DNA of 64,000 nt, from positions 1,769,233 to 1,833,232 of the forward strand of contig CP003316.1 in assembly GCA_000247545.1 (NCBI GenBank). Reading direction: 5' to 3'. Positions 17,354 through 27,906 of this stretch are shown here, piece after piece. The first letter of the stretch is position 1. Each line of letters begins with the position of its first letter. A program made the position numbers and the translations under genes. The stretch is from Pyrobaculum oguniense TE7 (lineage in GTDB: Archaea; Thermoproteota; Thermoprotei; Thermoproteales; Thermoproteaceae). The notes beneath the pieces are model-generated. The model was given only the letters and a program-made list of their open reading frames with translations. It was not told the DNA's origin and ran no database searches.

Positions 17354-20300
17354 CTATCTTAGTAGCCTTATCCAGTCCTCAAACAAGTACCAATCTGTCT
17401 CCCTATAGTAGCTGTTGTACCACCTATACACCACCGGTAGCGAGGGCATCCTAACCTCGAACAGCGCACTTATATCTACCCTCTGCCCAGAGACGCCGCT
17501 GAGGTACGCGCTGAGCTGAAATGTGAAGGGAGTGCCAGACGGGTAAGTGCCACTGATGTAAGACGGTGACATGTAGTAAGACGCGCCGGCATAATTCTGG
17601 TCAATATCTAGCCGTGGCGTGAAAGGACGAGTCGCAAAAGCGTAGATCGGGCCAGCAATGTACGGCAACGAGAACCTAATGGCAAAAGACCCTCCGCTGA
17701 CGGCGGTAGCCGGCAATTTGCTGGTAGCCGGAATAAGCCTCAGAGTGGCGTTAAACGGCTCAAAGGCTCCGCCCCGCCCGTCGAACTCGCCCGTCCTAAC
17801 CACGAACGTAAACACGCCAGTCTCAGGCTTAGAGTGTGGATAGAGCCCATCTCTGTACTCTACAGCCGGGAATATCACAACGCGCTTAGCGTTCTGTATC
17901 GACCCAGCGCCCGTATTAACCCAGACAAATACACCAGATCCAAGGTAGTCGTGCCACGAAGCGCCTTGGCCATAATAGGATCCAGCAAACTGCCCGTCGG
18001 GGCCAATAGCATATGCAATTAGAGAGGTGTCGGGGTTGATCCACCTCGCCTCAAACAAGAACGCCAGACCATTATCGCTGACCGGCTTGGCGAAGAACCA
18101 CCGCCAGTCCCCAGCCTCGTATCTCCAGGCCCAGTCGTTAGCAGAGCCAAGCTGGTTGGCGAAAGGCCACCTGTTACCTGATCCTAGGCTTACCAGTTTT
18201 TCAGTTGTCCCAACCGTAGTATATACATTAAACGTGTACGGAATACTCATTATTGAGGTAACATTATTAACAATTATGACTTCTCCAATATATGTCGTAG
18301 GTATAGCCGTGCTCGGAGGCGCAACTCTAAGCGTGAAAGTTGCCGATCCACCTGGAGATATCCTAGCAGTACTCGGCGATGCAGATACCCACGGATCACT
18401 CGCGGTGTCAATGTAAACCACAGTAATCTTCACTGGAACAAGAGGCACCGCTTGGCTGGAGGGGGTATCAGGTCCTCTAACCAAATCAACAGATACTACA
18501 ATACCCCGGTTACCAGCGAGCCTAGCAGTAGGATTTGCAATAGTGGCAAGGTTCCAGCCATAGTAGTTATATCCATAGTTAACCAACACCATTTCATCGG
18601 GGTCTGGCCTACCGTTACTATTCGTATCAGCTCTCCAAAGGTGAATCCACACCCTCGTCCTCAAATTCAGACGATAGTTATTATCGGGATCTACGCTACT
18701 ATATGGTATACTAACAATAAAGGCGACGTACCTGTACGTAGCCGTTAGGTTAGAAGACGTGAACAATATGTATGTCCTATTGGATGAAACGTTAGGCGCT
18801 AACGACAGCCTACGTTCAAACACCTGTGTTCTCGAAACTATAAACTGTCTTGGACTCAACTGCACTTCTACTGTCCTATTCGTTGGGTTGGTAATTGTAA
18901 ATGAAATGCTTCGGCTCCCGCCTTGAGGCACATCTCCAAAGAACAGGGACACGTCAATCCTAGTGGTTGCACTGCTCGGCGCTCTGCAGTCTGTCACAGT
19001 AAGCTCGGTGCCGACACTCCACAGCATGTAAGACGGGATATTATCACACCACTGCCAATACCAAATATTCGAAGCCTTAGACATGTAATTTGACCACAGC
19101 GAGTTGCTTGAAACCAGCAACTCGTACTTCCCAGCATTTTGTCCTGTCAAAAGCCTTGCAAGTGAAACAGCCCTATACGCATTAACCCTGCCAGAACCTG
19201 AAGATGCTACGTCGTACCTAAGCCAGTCGGCCGTTGAAACAATTACCGCCTTAACACGGCTGGGATCCGCATTGGGACCTAGAACTTGGTACACTAGCGC
19301 GGCTACGCCAGCGGTAAGCGGCGTGGCATAGCTGGTTCCTCCGAAAATCGTATAGTTGAAAGGCACGACATCCGCGGTGAAGCCAAATGCGCCGACGTTA
19401 ACAACGTCGGGCTTGTTGTAGCCCACCACGGTGGGGCCCCTCAGCGCCCAACTTATTATCTCGTCAGAAGACCAACCAGCTCCAGACATATACAATCCGG
19501 CAAGGCTCGGGCTCATTTTAGAATACGCATATGCAAAATGAGTCGAGGTAGAGGCCCCCACAGTCAACACCCCAACCGACGCCCCAGGCGATGTTATTGT
19601 GCCGTAGCCAGGTCCGCCGTTTCCGCCAGCATGTACAATCAGTATTCCAGGGTACCTGGGGTCAAGGAAACCCGGCAACGCAAGACCGGCCACAAAAATC
19701 GACTCAAAGTCGTAGCCAAACGCGCCGAAGTCGTATATAAACGTCGATATTCCCCAGCTGTTGCTTATAATGTGAGCCCTCTTGCTACCAGTGTAGTAAA
19801 TCCTACCAGTGTAGGGGTCAACATCAAAACCAGCCGCCCACAGCATGCCAACCTCAACATTACCCATCCAGAGACCCTTGACGCCGATAATACCCGCCTC
19901 AGGCGCCATCCCCCTCAGCCTGACCACGCCTAGTCCGGAAATATTATACATCACAACGCCGCGGCCAGCAGCTGCGGAGGCCGCAGCGGTGCCATGGCCG
20001 TCGAAGTCGTAGAATATGCTCAGCCACCTCCCCTGCCTATCCCAGCCCGGGTGTATCTCACCCGGGTAGCTAAACCACCACCCAAAGTCGTAGAAGAACC
20101 CACCTGCCACCCCAAGCGAGTCGTCTGGGTATCCATTCCTGTTATAGTCAGGTGCTATGACCCTGTTGGAGAGATACCTAAGTAGGCCGCCCCGACCATA
20201 GGGGTTGGTGTACGGCGGCGCCGTCGCGATTTCATCCGAGAAATCGCAGTTCCTATTAACATCAACAAGTACATGCGTATAATAATCAGCTCCCCTTTGT

Positions 20301-21217
20301 CGCATCATAAGCACGCCGACAATCTTAATGCCATCGTATCGGTACATATACGTCACGCCAAATTTCGATCCATTAGCGAACTGATTTGCAAACGACGTGG
20401 GCAGTGTATAATAGTCACAAGGCGGATACACAGACACAGACCACGGCACCAATACGGTGTAATACCTGCCCCCAACGTATATAAAGGTTGTTGACCCATT
20501 AGTGACTGAGATGACATCCTGCAACAGCAAGACCTGTTGCTGATCTGCATCTAGAACTAGGGGCTCTCTAATGGTGTCGCCCTTATAGGCACCCTGCCAG
20601 AACACAAGGCCCGGAGTGAGGTCTGGGTGGCCGTAGTCAACACCGGTATCAACTACCGCTATGTTAATCCCCCTACCGGTCACACCGTAGCGCGATTCAA
20701 CCTGCGACACGCCTATAAGGTCGCGTATAATAGCATTCGTAGGCGCAATCGCCTTATCGCCAGGCAACAAATCGGGCAGTTTCTCAAGCGTATTGGGTAT
20801 AGGCTTAAACGCAATTCTCTCAACATAGTCTCTAAACGGGGCAATAGCTCTCTCAACATTCACGAGCCTATCAAAAACCTTAAACACATATCTGCCCTCC
20901 CTATCTTTCACAAGATTAGACACCCTCACCTCTCTAACAGCTATTGACTTCCCCCGAACGTTTAGCGCGAACTCCCTTGTATACATCTGAGACACAGCAC
21001 TGTATATCCTCTCGGCAACATCGGAGGGAACCCCCTTCTTAAGAACCACAACCGTAATAAAACGCTCATCAGCACCAGTCAAATTACCCACGAATTTAAC
21101 CAACGTAGGCGGAGAGTCGGGATTTCTCATTACACCAACAGCCTGCGCCGAGACTATCGTGGCAACAATCAACACAAACAGCAGAACCGTTTTCAGACTT
21201 GGTTTTATGTAATGCAT
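17354..21217 (-). CDS. secreted subtilisin-like serine protease (S8), pyrolysin-like size
   Basis: 1287 residues. Signal peptide 1-24 (LLFVLIVATIVSAQA), propeptide to about 165, then S8 catalytic domain: Asp190 in VVDTGVDYGHPDL, His408 in DFDGHGTAAAS, oxyanion Asn533 in GGNGGPG, Ser629 in GGTSYATP. The Asp-His spacing (218 residues) is far above the ~35 of typical subtilisins; the insert contains Ca-binding-like DVNRNCDFSDE and DYNRNGYPDD. The ~600-residue C-terminal part is beta-rich with many N-x-S/T sites. ATG 21217 has ATTTAAAAAT about 26 bp upstream. Extracellular thermostable protease, likely nutritional. Confidence 0.92.
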   Translation of the reverse strand: MHYIKPSLKTVLLFVLIVATIVSAQAVGVMRNPDSPPTLVKFVGNLTGADERFITVVVLKKGVPSDVAERIYSAVSQMYTREFALNVRGKSIAVREVRVSNLVKDREGRYVFKVFDRLVNVERAIAPFRDYVERIAFKPIPNTLEKLPDLLPGDKAIAPTNAIIRDLIGVSQVESRYGVTGRGINIAVVDTGVDYGHPDLTPGLVFWQGAYKGDTIREPLVLDADQQQVLLLQDVISVTNGSTTFIYVGGRYYTVLVPWSVSVYPPCDYYTLPTSFANQFANGSKFGVTYMYRYDGIKIVGVLMMRQRGADYYTHVLVDVNRNCDFSDEIATAPPYTNPYGRGGLLRYLSNRVIAPDYNRNGYPDDSLGVAGGFFYDFGWWFSYPGEIHPGWDRQGRWLSIFYDFDGHGTAAASAAAGRGVVMYNISGLGVVRLRGMAPEAGIIGVKGLWMGNVEVGMLWAAGFDVDPYTGRIYYTGSKRAHIISNSWGISTFIYDFGAFGYDFESIFVAGLALPGFLDPRYPGILIVHAGGNGGPGYGTITSPGASVGVLTVGASTSTHFAYAYSKMSPSLAGLYMSGAGWSSDEIISWALRGPTVVGYNKPDVVNVGAFGFTADVVPFNYTIFGGTSYATPLTAGVAALVYQVLGPNADPSRVKAVIVSTADWLRYDVASSGSGRVNAYRAVSLARLLTGQNAGKYELLVSSNSLWSNYMSKASNIWYWQWCDNIPSYMLWSVGTELTVTDCRAPSSATTRIDVSLFFGDVPQGGSRSISFTITNPTNRTVEVQLSPRQFIVSRTQVFERRLSLAPNVSSNRTYILFTSSNLTATYRYVAFIVSIPYSSVDPDNNYRLNLRTRVWIHLWRADTNSNGRPDPDEMVLVNYGYNYYGWNLATIANPTARLAGNRGIVVSVDLVRGPDTPSSQAVPLVPVKITVVYIDTASDPWVSASPSTARISPGGSATFTLRVAPPSTAIPTTYIGEVIIVNNVTSIMSIPYTFNVYTTVGTTEKLVSLGSGNRWPFANQLGSANDWAWRYEAGDWRWFFAKPVSDNGLAFLFEARWINPDTSLIAYAIGPDGQFAGSYYGQGASWHDYLGSGVFVWVNTGAGSIQNAKRVVIFPAVEYRDGLYPHSKPETGVFTFVVRTGEFDGRGGAFEPFNATLRLIPATSKLPATAVSGGSFAIRFSLPYIAGPIYAFATRPFTPRLDIDQNYAGASYYMSPSYISGTYPSGTPFTFQLSAYLSGVSGQRVDISALFEVRMPSLPVVYRWYNSYYRETDWYLFEDWIRLLR

Positions 21218-21558
21218 GTATCATGGTTAAAAGATATTTTTAAATGTTAATGCCAAGTACATGGCGAGTCAAAAGCACAATACCATTAATAAATATAAGT
21301 AGTAGCCAACGACATGAATTATCGATACAAATCACAATAGACCAAATGCGAAAAACTTAAGAACCACGAAAAAGTAAAAATACACTACCTATTAAGTAAA
21401 TAATTCTATAAGACAGGCCAAAATCAACAACGTTTAAACAAAGAACTATTCAATAACCTCTAGAAATATACCACGTATCACCAGAAAGTCTACCATGACG
21501 CTACAGAAGCGACAACCCTACAGACAAAAATAATTACCCTAAATATACATCATGCTAG
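21218..21558. other. AT-rich intergenic
   Basis: Holds the divergent promoters of the protease and of the pyruvyl-transferase gene (CTAAATATAC about 15-20 bp before ATG 21559). No gene seen. Confidence 0.5.
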
Positions 21559-22567
21559 ATGGTAAAGTACGGCCTGTTAATTGCAAAGACAAACAACCTA
21601 GGTGATGACATCCAGAGTCTAGCAGCAAAACAATTTTTACCAAGAGTAGACTACTACATAGATAGAGATAATCCAAAAATTTGTTGTACAGACGAAAGAG
21701 TCAAAGTCATAATGAACGGATGGTTCACACATAAGCCAGATACCTGGATGCCCTCACCCCAGATAGAGCCCCTCTTAATATCATTTCATGTCTCACCCGA
21801 CATAGCATGGAGATTCTTGAGAAAGCCCATCATCGAATACCTAAAGAACCACGAACCGATAGGCACTCGCGACACATGGACAGAAAAGCTACTCAACAAA
21901 TACGGTATAAAGTCCTACTTCTCGGGTTGCTTAACTCTTACGCTAAGCTACAAATACGGACCAGTAAAAAAGAAAGATAAAGTTTTATTAATAGATATTA
22001 GTGAAAGTATAGAAAAGGATATCATTAATATTTTTTCAAGGAAAGGTTTCGAAATTAAAAGCTACACACACTTCTTTGTTGTGCCGGTAATTACTATATT
22101 GAAGAAAATAAAAATGCGCCTAGTTTTTGAAAACAGTACAGATTACTTCGTAAATACCACTATGAAAAAAAAAGAAGTTAATTGATTTTATATTCAATCA
22201 TTTCTATAATTTTATTGGTTACTCAATTGACTCTAAAAGGATCAATCTCACATATGTGCAAAGGTTGCTACTGGCTGAGGCAGTAATTAAAGAAATAGCA
22301 TCGGCAAAATTGGTAGTAACATCTAGGCTTCATGCCGCCCTACCTGCAGTAGGACTTGATACAGATGTCATCTTTATACCACCTAAGTTAGATTATAGAC
22401 AGATAGATTATATTCACTTTTTCAATGTAATATGTTATGCTTCAAATTTTAATAAATGTATTTCAAAAATACAAAACCTAGGTACTTTATCTCATAAAAA
22501 AATCAAGGAAATAGAAGAAGTTAAGGAAAATCTTATGAGAGTAGTAAAAGCGTTTATCAATACATAA
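21559..22567 (+). pseudogene. polysaccharide pyruvyl transferase family protein, frameshift at an A9 run
   Basis: N-terminal frame (21559-22185, 208 residues) has NLGDDIQSLAAKQFL and EPIGTRDTWTEKLL, the C-terminal frame (from 22168 on) has YVQRLLLAEAVIKEIASAKLVVTSRLHAALPAV, hallmarks of the WcaK/pyruvyl-transferase family. They join exactly at ATGAAAAAAAAAG (22162-22174): one A fewer gives KKLIDFIFNHFYNFIGYSID then the second half. Restored length is about 335 residues, normal for the family, which adds pyruvyl ketals to polysaccharides. Pseudogene, transcriptional slippage at A9, or sequencing error cannot be separated here. Confidence 0.75.
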
Positions 22568-23037
22568 ATGTGGTACTCAACGCTAACGGCAAAATACATC
22601 TGGCAGGAAAGATAACATGAGTCTCCAATCGCGCTGTAGTCAAATAATTCTCGTTAACATCCTAATTATTAGCTAAGACCGTTGTGCAATTTATTAGACA
22701 AAAGTACCTGAGGGTTTTACGCCATATTTTGTGAACTACACTGATAAAAGGGCATATTGTAAATCGCTTGCAACACCTTTCTCAAGATTTTCTATTATTT
22801 ATTCAATCATTGTCAACCAGTGTGCACGAAATAGGCACTTTGATCAACTCAATCTACACATATTAATTGTACTTAGATACTAAATTTTCGATTACTTTCA
22901 CACTATAATTTAAAAATTTTATTAAAATACAAATATATATCAAAATATTTTTATTATATTAGGTCTATCTTGTTAACAAGATTTCTTATTGAAGCTACAT
23001 ACTGTCATACGAGTACACAGTTATTTGCCGTGTTCAT
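22568..23037. other. AT-rich intergenic between convergent genes
   Basis: No gene or RNA recognised; long A/T runs toward 22900-22960 could serve as terminators. Confidence 0.5.
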
Positions 23038-24887
23038 TTAACTTTCAATATAGTTACTTGTTACCACCATCTTTTCTCCATTATATATTATATTGGTATT
23101 ATGAATCAAATTCTTTAATTTAATTTTCAAATCTCTGGTAAAAGATTCGATCATATCTAACCCCTTATCTCGTAATATTAATACATAACCTCTTTTGAGC
23201 ATTGTAACAAGTCTTTCCTCGCTCACTATAAATCCGTAGGCGCCAGCGTTTGCAATTGTTAAGTTCTCTGTTTCAACGCCATAAGACATTCTTTTGAGGT
23301 CTAACGCGTTAAGATAGCCTAAGAATAATCCAGTTCGCCAGTCTGTCACGATTTGGATCTTACCAGTAAGTAGTTGATTAATCATCTTTATCTGTACGTT
23401 CTCGTCATATGCTATGAGCCCGTAAACACCAAAAGACGGTACGCCAGTGAGCGGGTTACCTGGTGTAAGGGAGCCACTGAACACGAAGGCCAAAATTACT
23501 ACGATGATGAGCACCGTCGTGCAGATGGAGCCAAGACGCCCCCTCTTCGATAGCTTATGAAGGCCCAATGGGAGTGTAATTGAGAGTATTACCGCGGCGG
23601 GGTAGCCAATGTATCGGACAGCGGTTATACCTGGAAGCGCTTGTTCTGCAAAAAAAGCCATGCCAACGGAAACCAGGGTAATTGCAGTTAGAGTCCGCAA
23701 CCAACTCGGTATTGTCGAAATGAACAACGACACGAAAGAAGTTGCCACAATAACCGATATCGGAATATAAGATAACACCGTAGATATAGGCTGAAACGAC
23801 TGTTCCTCACTTGCCGTGCGTGCATTTGCTTCAATAATAAGAGATGTAATACCTCGCCACAACATTTCCACGCTTTTTTTCAGATACGTCATTTCAACAA
23901 AAAGTACTACAATAATAATAATAAAGAAAAATATATATAAAATAATAAATTTTTTATTTAACTTATTTATCAATAATTTGCTGTTTAAAATCATTAATAG
24001 CCCAACTAAAAAACCAAAAATAATGGCCACGGCAAGATGTCCGAAGATTAACGCCAACAACGCCACAGGTATTAAGGTGATTCTGCGCTTGTCGTCTCTC
24101 ATCAGGAGTAAGTATAATATCATCATTACCATCAACACCGCGTACGCCTGCGGTATGAACCATACTGACCATACAAGTACGAGGGGCGTAGCCAGCGCCA
24201 ACACACCAGAATAGTGTGAGATCTCGTGACCGCCAACCAGCCGCGTTGATAATAGATAAAAAGCGGTAACAATACAAGATACGCAAAACCTGATATAGAG
24301 TTTGACCAAACAGGACTGAACCCTAGAGAGAGTGACATAACGGTGTATAATAACGGCACTAAGGGTATAGGATATGCTGGATGCCTTATGCTCACAGATT
24401 CAAAACTCCCCGTGATGATTATCTGCTTGCTTATAGAGACATCTCTCCACGTGTCAGCTCCAAAAGTCGGCACATAGAAGCCGTAGAGGGCAGATATTAG
24501 ACCGCCCACAATAGCTATAGCCAACGCTATTTTAGCAACGTGCTTGCCTCTACCGAACAACGCTATGAAGAGGGCGACGAATAAGAAAGATAAAGTGAGA
24601 AAATATGTATATCCTAAGATTATCATTTCAGTATATGCTATAATAAAAATAATGATTCCAAATAAAATAATCACAATTTTAGTTATCGAAAAGTTTAGAA
24701 AGAAAGTTGTTATTTCCTTTTCATCTCTAAACGTCACAATTAACAAAGGAGTTAGAATAAGTAAAGTTATCTCTATTAATACAAGTCCATTAAAACTTAG
24801 AGTGAAAATATTTTTTAAATAAACTATAGGTAATATTAGTATACCGACTATAATAATAAGAAAGTTAATGATTAACAGCTTCTTCAT
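23038..24887 (-). pseudogene. GT-C-like polytopic membrane glycosyltransferase, frameshifted at a T5 run
   Basis: Two minus-strand frames overlap at 24132-24309 and together give ~615 residues with a dozen or so TM segments. The first has a loop YVPTFGADTWRDVSISK, like the acidic first loop of GT-C (PMT/OST-type) enzymes, and RHPAYPIPLVPLL. At CCGCTTTTTATC (about 24249-24260) one extra T carries LPLF into YLLSTRLVGGHEISH and the second frame, ending in a soluble tail with NAGAYGFIVSEERL. Likely transfers sugar from a lipid carrier on the outer face. Currently split unless slippage occurs. Confidence 0.6.
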
Positions 24888-24989
24888 TTTTAGAGCTTTT
24901 GCTTTTATTTATTTTCTAACAATATAATTATTATATTTATTAATATCGTATTTCATCTATTTACTTAGTAGGTTTTTATTAAATAAATT

Positions 24990-25348
24990 TTACGTACATT
25001 TCTTGTTGACTTGAGATACAACTACGTCGACGTTATTAAGGAGCCGTCTCACGGTACGGAAGAGGTCCGCGTCGGCTATCACCACCTCACCAGCGGTGAG
25101 TTGTAGCGCGTCGTTCAGTGACTTGTCTTTCTCATACTTCATCTCTTCCCTCAACACCGCCACTTCGTGGCCCAGATGCCTTGTCGCCAACCTCGCTGCA
25201 ATCTCGGATGTCCCGTCGGTCAACGCGCCGTCCGACGCGACCACCTCCACCCTGTCCCGTGGGTGGTAATATTAGTAGATTTTTCGAGTCTGCGGGCTAG
25301 GTTCTCGGCCTCGTTGTACGTGGGTATAACCACGGTGATTGTTGGCAA
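24990..25348 (-). pseudogene. glycosyltransferase family 2 relic, N-terminal part only
   Basis: LPTITVVIPTYNEAENLARRLEKS is in one frame, then YHPRDRVEVVASDGALTDGT and AGEVVIADADLF (DxD-like) in another. The protein stops soon after the DxD region. Lies at the 3' end of the GT4-epimerase-GT4 run and on the same strand; probably its decayed last member. Confidence 0.7.
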
Positions 25349-25455
25349 ATAACCACCTTAGATGACGACACGGCAAGCGGAGTAGCATTTGCTTCAACAA
25401 ATATAAAGTATACAAATATAAAGTATAATGATGTTATAATAATGATAACACATTT

Positions 25456-26628
25456 TCATTTTAGACTTAATCTATTAATTATTTCTATATATTTTTGAAA
25501 GGTATTTTTCTTATCGTATTTTTTTATTAGATGTATTGGTATTTTTCTTGAAATCTCAATTGAATCTATTGCTCTTTCGGCTAACATTTGAATGTCCCCA
25601 AAAAAAGCGCGATATCCGTTTATTCCATTTTCAATAAATTCCTTGCTCCAATTTAGATCCCATGCGACCACTGGTATACCGAGGGCATTTGCCTCAAGTA
25701 AGGCATAAGGGCAGCCTTCGTATAAACTCGGAAATATTAATACGCTAACGTACTTAGACATTAGATTAATTAAAAATTCTCTAGACACATAACCGAAAAG
25801 TTTAGTTTTTAAACTGTTTTTCCTAGAAAATTTCTCTATCCAATATTTTAAGGGGCCATCACCAAAGATCCACATCTCAGCAGAATCACCTAACTCTCTC
25901 TGTATCAACTTAAATGACTCCAGCGCATATGTGATGCCTTTTGTAAAGTATAACCTCCCAACATAAGCAAAAATGAATCTATAATATTTGAGATCATGTT
26001 TTGATAATTTAAAAAATCGATCAACATCAATTCCATTGTATATAATCACACTATTATCCTTTATGGTTTTACCCAATTCAGGGTATTGATTTTGTAACTC
26101 GTCAATTACGTGCCTTGCAACTGCAATGTGTAGGTCGGCATTTTGAGCATCTAGCTTGTATAGATATTTATAGAAAGGTAACATATTATAAAAGATAAAT
26201 TGCATAGGATCTAGATATTTTAGTAAATTTTTTACTGATATATATCGATAAAATGATAGCATCGATTCGATAGTACCATGATATATAGCAATAAATTTTT
26301 TATTTTTTTTAATATAAGGTGCAAGAAAGCTTGCAGAACCTGCATTTGCTATAACCAAATCGGCTTTCTCTAGCAAATTAAGTATTAACGTTTTTGAAAG
26401 GAATGAATACCATACGCTTCTTATCGGAAGATCTGGAAATGCTGTTCTAATAATAATTAGATTGTTACTTTTTTCTATAGTAGTTCTTTTTATTGATCTC
26501 CCAGTTACTACGTAAACATTATAATTTTGTTGAGCTAGGTAATGAGCAATTTCTTCAGTAAATGTCGCGACACCGCCAAACGCATATGGAGGATACTCAT
26601 GCGATAATATAAGTATTGATTTAACCAT
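25456..26628 (-). CDS. glycosyltransferase family 4
   Basis: 390 residues, GT-B. N-domain starts ILILSHEYPPYAFGGVATFTEEIA, with the glycine-rich loop of GT4 acceptors; C-domain has IYNGIDVDRF, FAYVGRLYFTKGI, IFGDGPL, and the E-x7-E motif within FPSLYEGCPYALLEANALGIP. Uses a nucleotide sugar to extend a glycan at the inner membrane face. ATG start 9 bp after the stop of the epimerase gene, so co-transcribed. AT-rich codon use, like the rest of this island. Confidence 0.88.
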   Translation of the reverse strand: MVKSILILSHEYPPYAFGGVATFTEEIAHYLAQQNYNVYVVTGRSIKRTTIEKSNNLIIIRTAFPDLPIRSVWYSFLSKTLILNLLEKADLVIANAGSASFLAPYIKKNKKFIAIYHGTIESMLSFYRYISVKNLLKYLDPMQFIFYNMLPFYKYLYKLDAQNADLHIAVARHVIDELQNQYPELGKTIKDNSVIIYNGIDVDRFFKLSKHDLKYYRFIFAYVGRLYFTKGITYALESFKLIQRELGDSAEMWIFGDGPLKYWIEKFSRKNSLKTKLFGYVSREFLINLMSKYVSVLIFPSLYEGCPYALLEANALGIPVVAWDLNWSKEFIENGINGYRAFFGDIQMLAERAIDSIEISRKIPIHLIKKYDKKNTFQKYIEIINRLSLK

Positions 26629-26637
26629 TATAAATGA

Positions 26638-27906
26638 TTATTTGGAGCAATTTAAAATATTTCTATAACAAACATTATCAATATCATACCAATTGATCAA
26701 AATATCATTGAGATTTAATCTATTAATTTCTTTATTAGAAAACTGATAGATATTCAAACAGTTATAAAAATTGTATTGAAATTTATTTTTATATAAATAG
26801 ATCAATAATTTTGTTATTCTGAGTGATGCTTGGCCGTCCCCGAGTGGCGAAAGATAAAGGGGTACTTCGTGTGTCTTATCACCTATTCTCTCACGTATTA
26901 TTTTCAAGATTATTTCGGGATTATTTTCTAGTTGTACCAATGTGTTATAATTCATTATAACGGTTTCATACCATTCTGTGGTCGATCTCATCGTTATAAC
27001 TTTTTTACCTAGAGTATAAGCCTCCACTTGCACTCCTCCGCTGTCGGTAATGACTATATCTGACTTATTCATGAGCGCTAAGAACTCAAGATACCCTAAA
27101 GGCTTCGTGAGTATTACGTTACTTAGTTTTATAAGTTTCTCGTATAGATTATATTTTATCATTATATTTTTTGTATGCGGATGTATTGGAAAGACGTAAG
27201 TAATTTCTGGCATCTTGTATTGTGATATATAGAACAATTTTATTAAATTTAACAACTTTTCCTGTGCAAGATTTTCTCTTCTATGCAATGTTACTGTTAT
27301 AATAGTCCTTGATTCAGGTAGATAAATCTCTTGCAAGAGACGTCTCTCTCCAGCTGATATTAGCCCGTTTTGTTTTATAGAAAGTACGGCGTCTACTGCT
27401 GTGCTACCTGTTAGAAAGATGTTGCTGGTGATGCCCTCCCGTATCAGGTTTGCTACTGCTATTTTTGTGGGCGCGAAGTATACGGTGGATACTCTGTCCG
27501 CTATTATCCGGTTGATTTCTTCTAGCATTGTCCTGTCGTTTGATCGCATGCCAGCTTCGTCGTGTATAAATGGTATGTTGTTGTACGCAGCCACGATAGC
27601 TGCGGCTAGCGTAGTCGTCGTGTCTCCCAGCGCGTATATTGCGTTGGGCCTCTCGTTTTTTATGACGTTATTTAGGGATGCAATAATCTGCCCAAGCTTC
27701 TCCGTTATGTCTTTTTCTGGATCAATGTTTAAATAGATGTCAGGCTCTGGTATTTGGAGTTCTTCGAAAAAGATTCGGCTCATTTCGTAGTCGTAGTGTT
27801 GCCCCGACCAAATCAGCTTATATGGAATGCCCTCTTTCTCCACTAGCATTATAGTGGGATAAAGTTTTATTATTTCAGGTCTTGTACCTATTACAAAATA
27901 TATCAT
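26638..27906 (-). CDS. wecB: UDP-N-acetylglucosamine 2-epimerase (non-hydrolysing)
   Basis: 422 residues. GTRPEIIKLYP at the N-terminus, WSGQHYDYEM, HDEAGMRSND, TLHRRENL, FPIHPHT, TDSGGVQVEA and MRSTTEWYET are all hallmarks of WecB enzymes, which interconvert UDP-GlcNAc and UDP-ManNAc. The tail beyond about residue 360 (YNFYNCLNIYQFSNKE and on) is some 55 residues longer than usual and of unknown role. It overlaps the upstream GT4 by 4 bp and is followed 9 bp later by another GT4: one operon making a ManNAc-containing glycan. Confidence 0.92.
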   Translation of the reverse strand: MIYFVIGTRPEIIKLYPTIMLVEKEGIPYKLIWSGQHYDYEMSRIFFEELQIPEPDIYLNIDPEKDITEKLGQIIASLNNVIKNERPNAIYALGDTTTTLAAAIVAAYNNIPFIHDEAGMRSNDRTMLEEINRIIADRVSTVYFAPTKIAVANLIREGITSNIFLTGSTAVDAVLSIKQNGLISAGERRLLQEIYLPESRTIITVTLHRRENLAQEKLLNLIKLFYISQYKMPEITYVFPIHPHTKNIMIKYNLYEKLIKLSNVILTKPLGYLEFLALMNKSDIVITDSGGVQVEAYTLGKKVITMRSTTEWYETVIMNYNTLVQLENNPEIILKIIRERIGDKTHEVPLYLSPLGDGQASLRITKLLIYLYKNKFQYNFYNCLNIYQFSNKEINRLNLNDILINWYDIDNVCYRNILNCSK

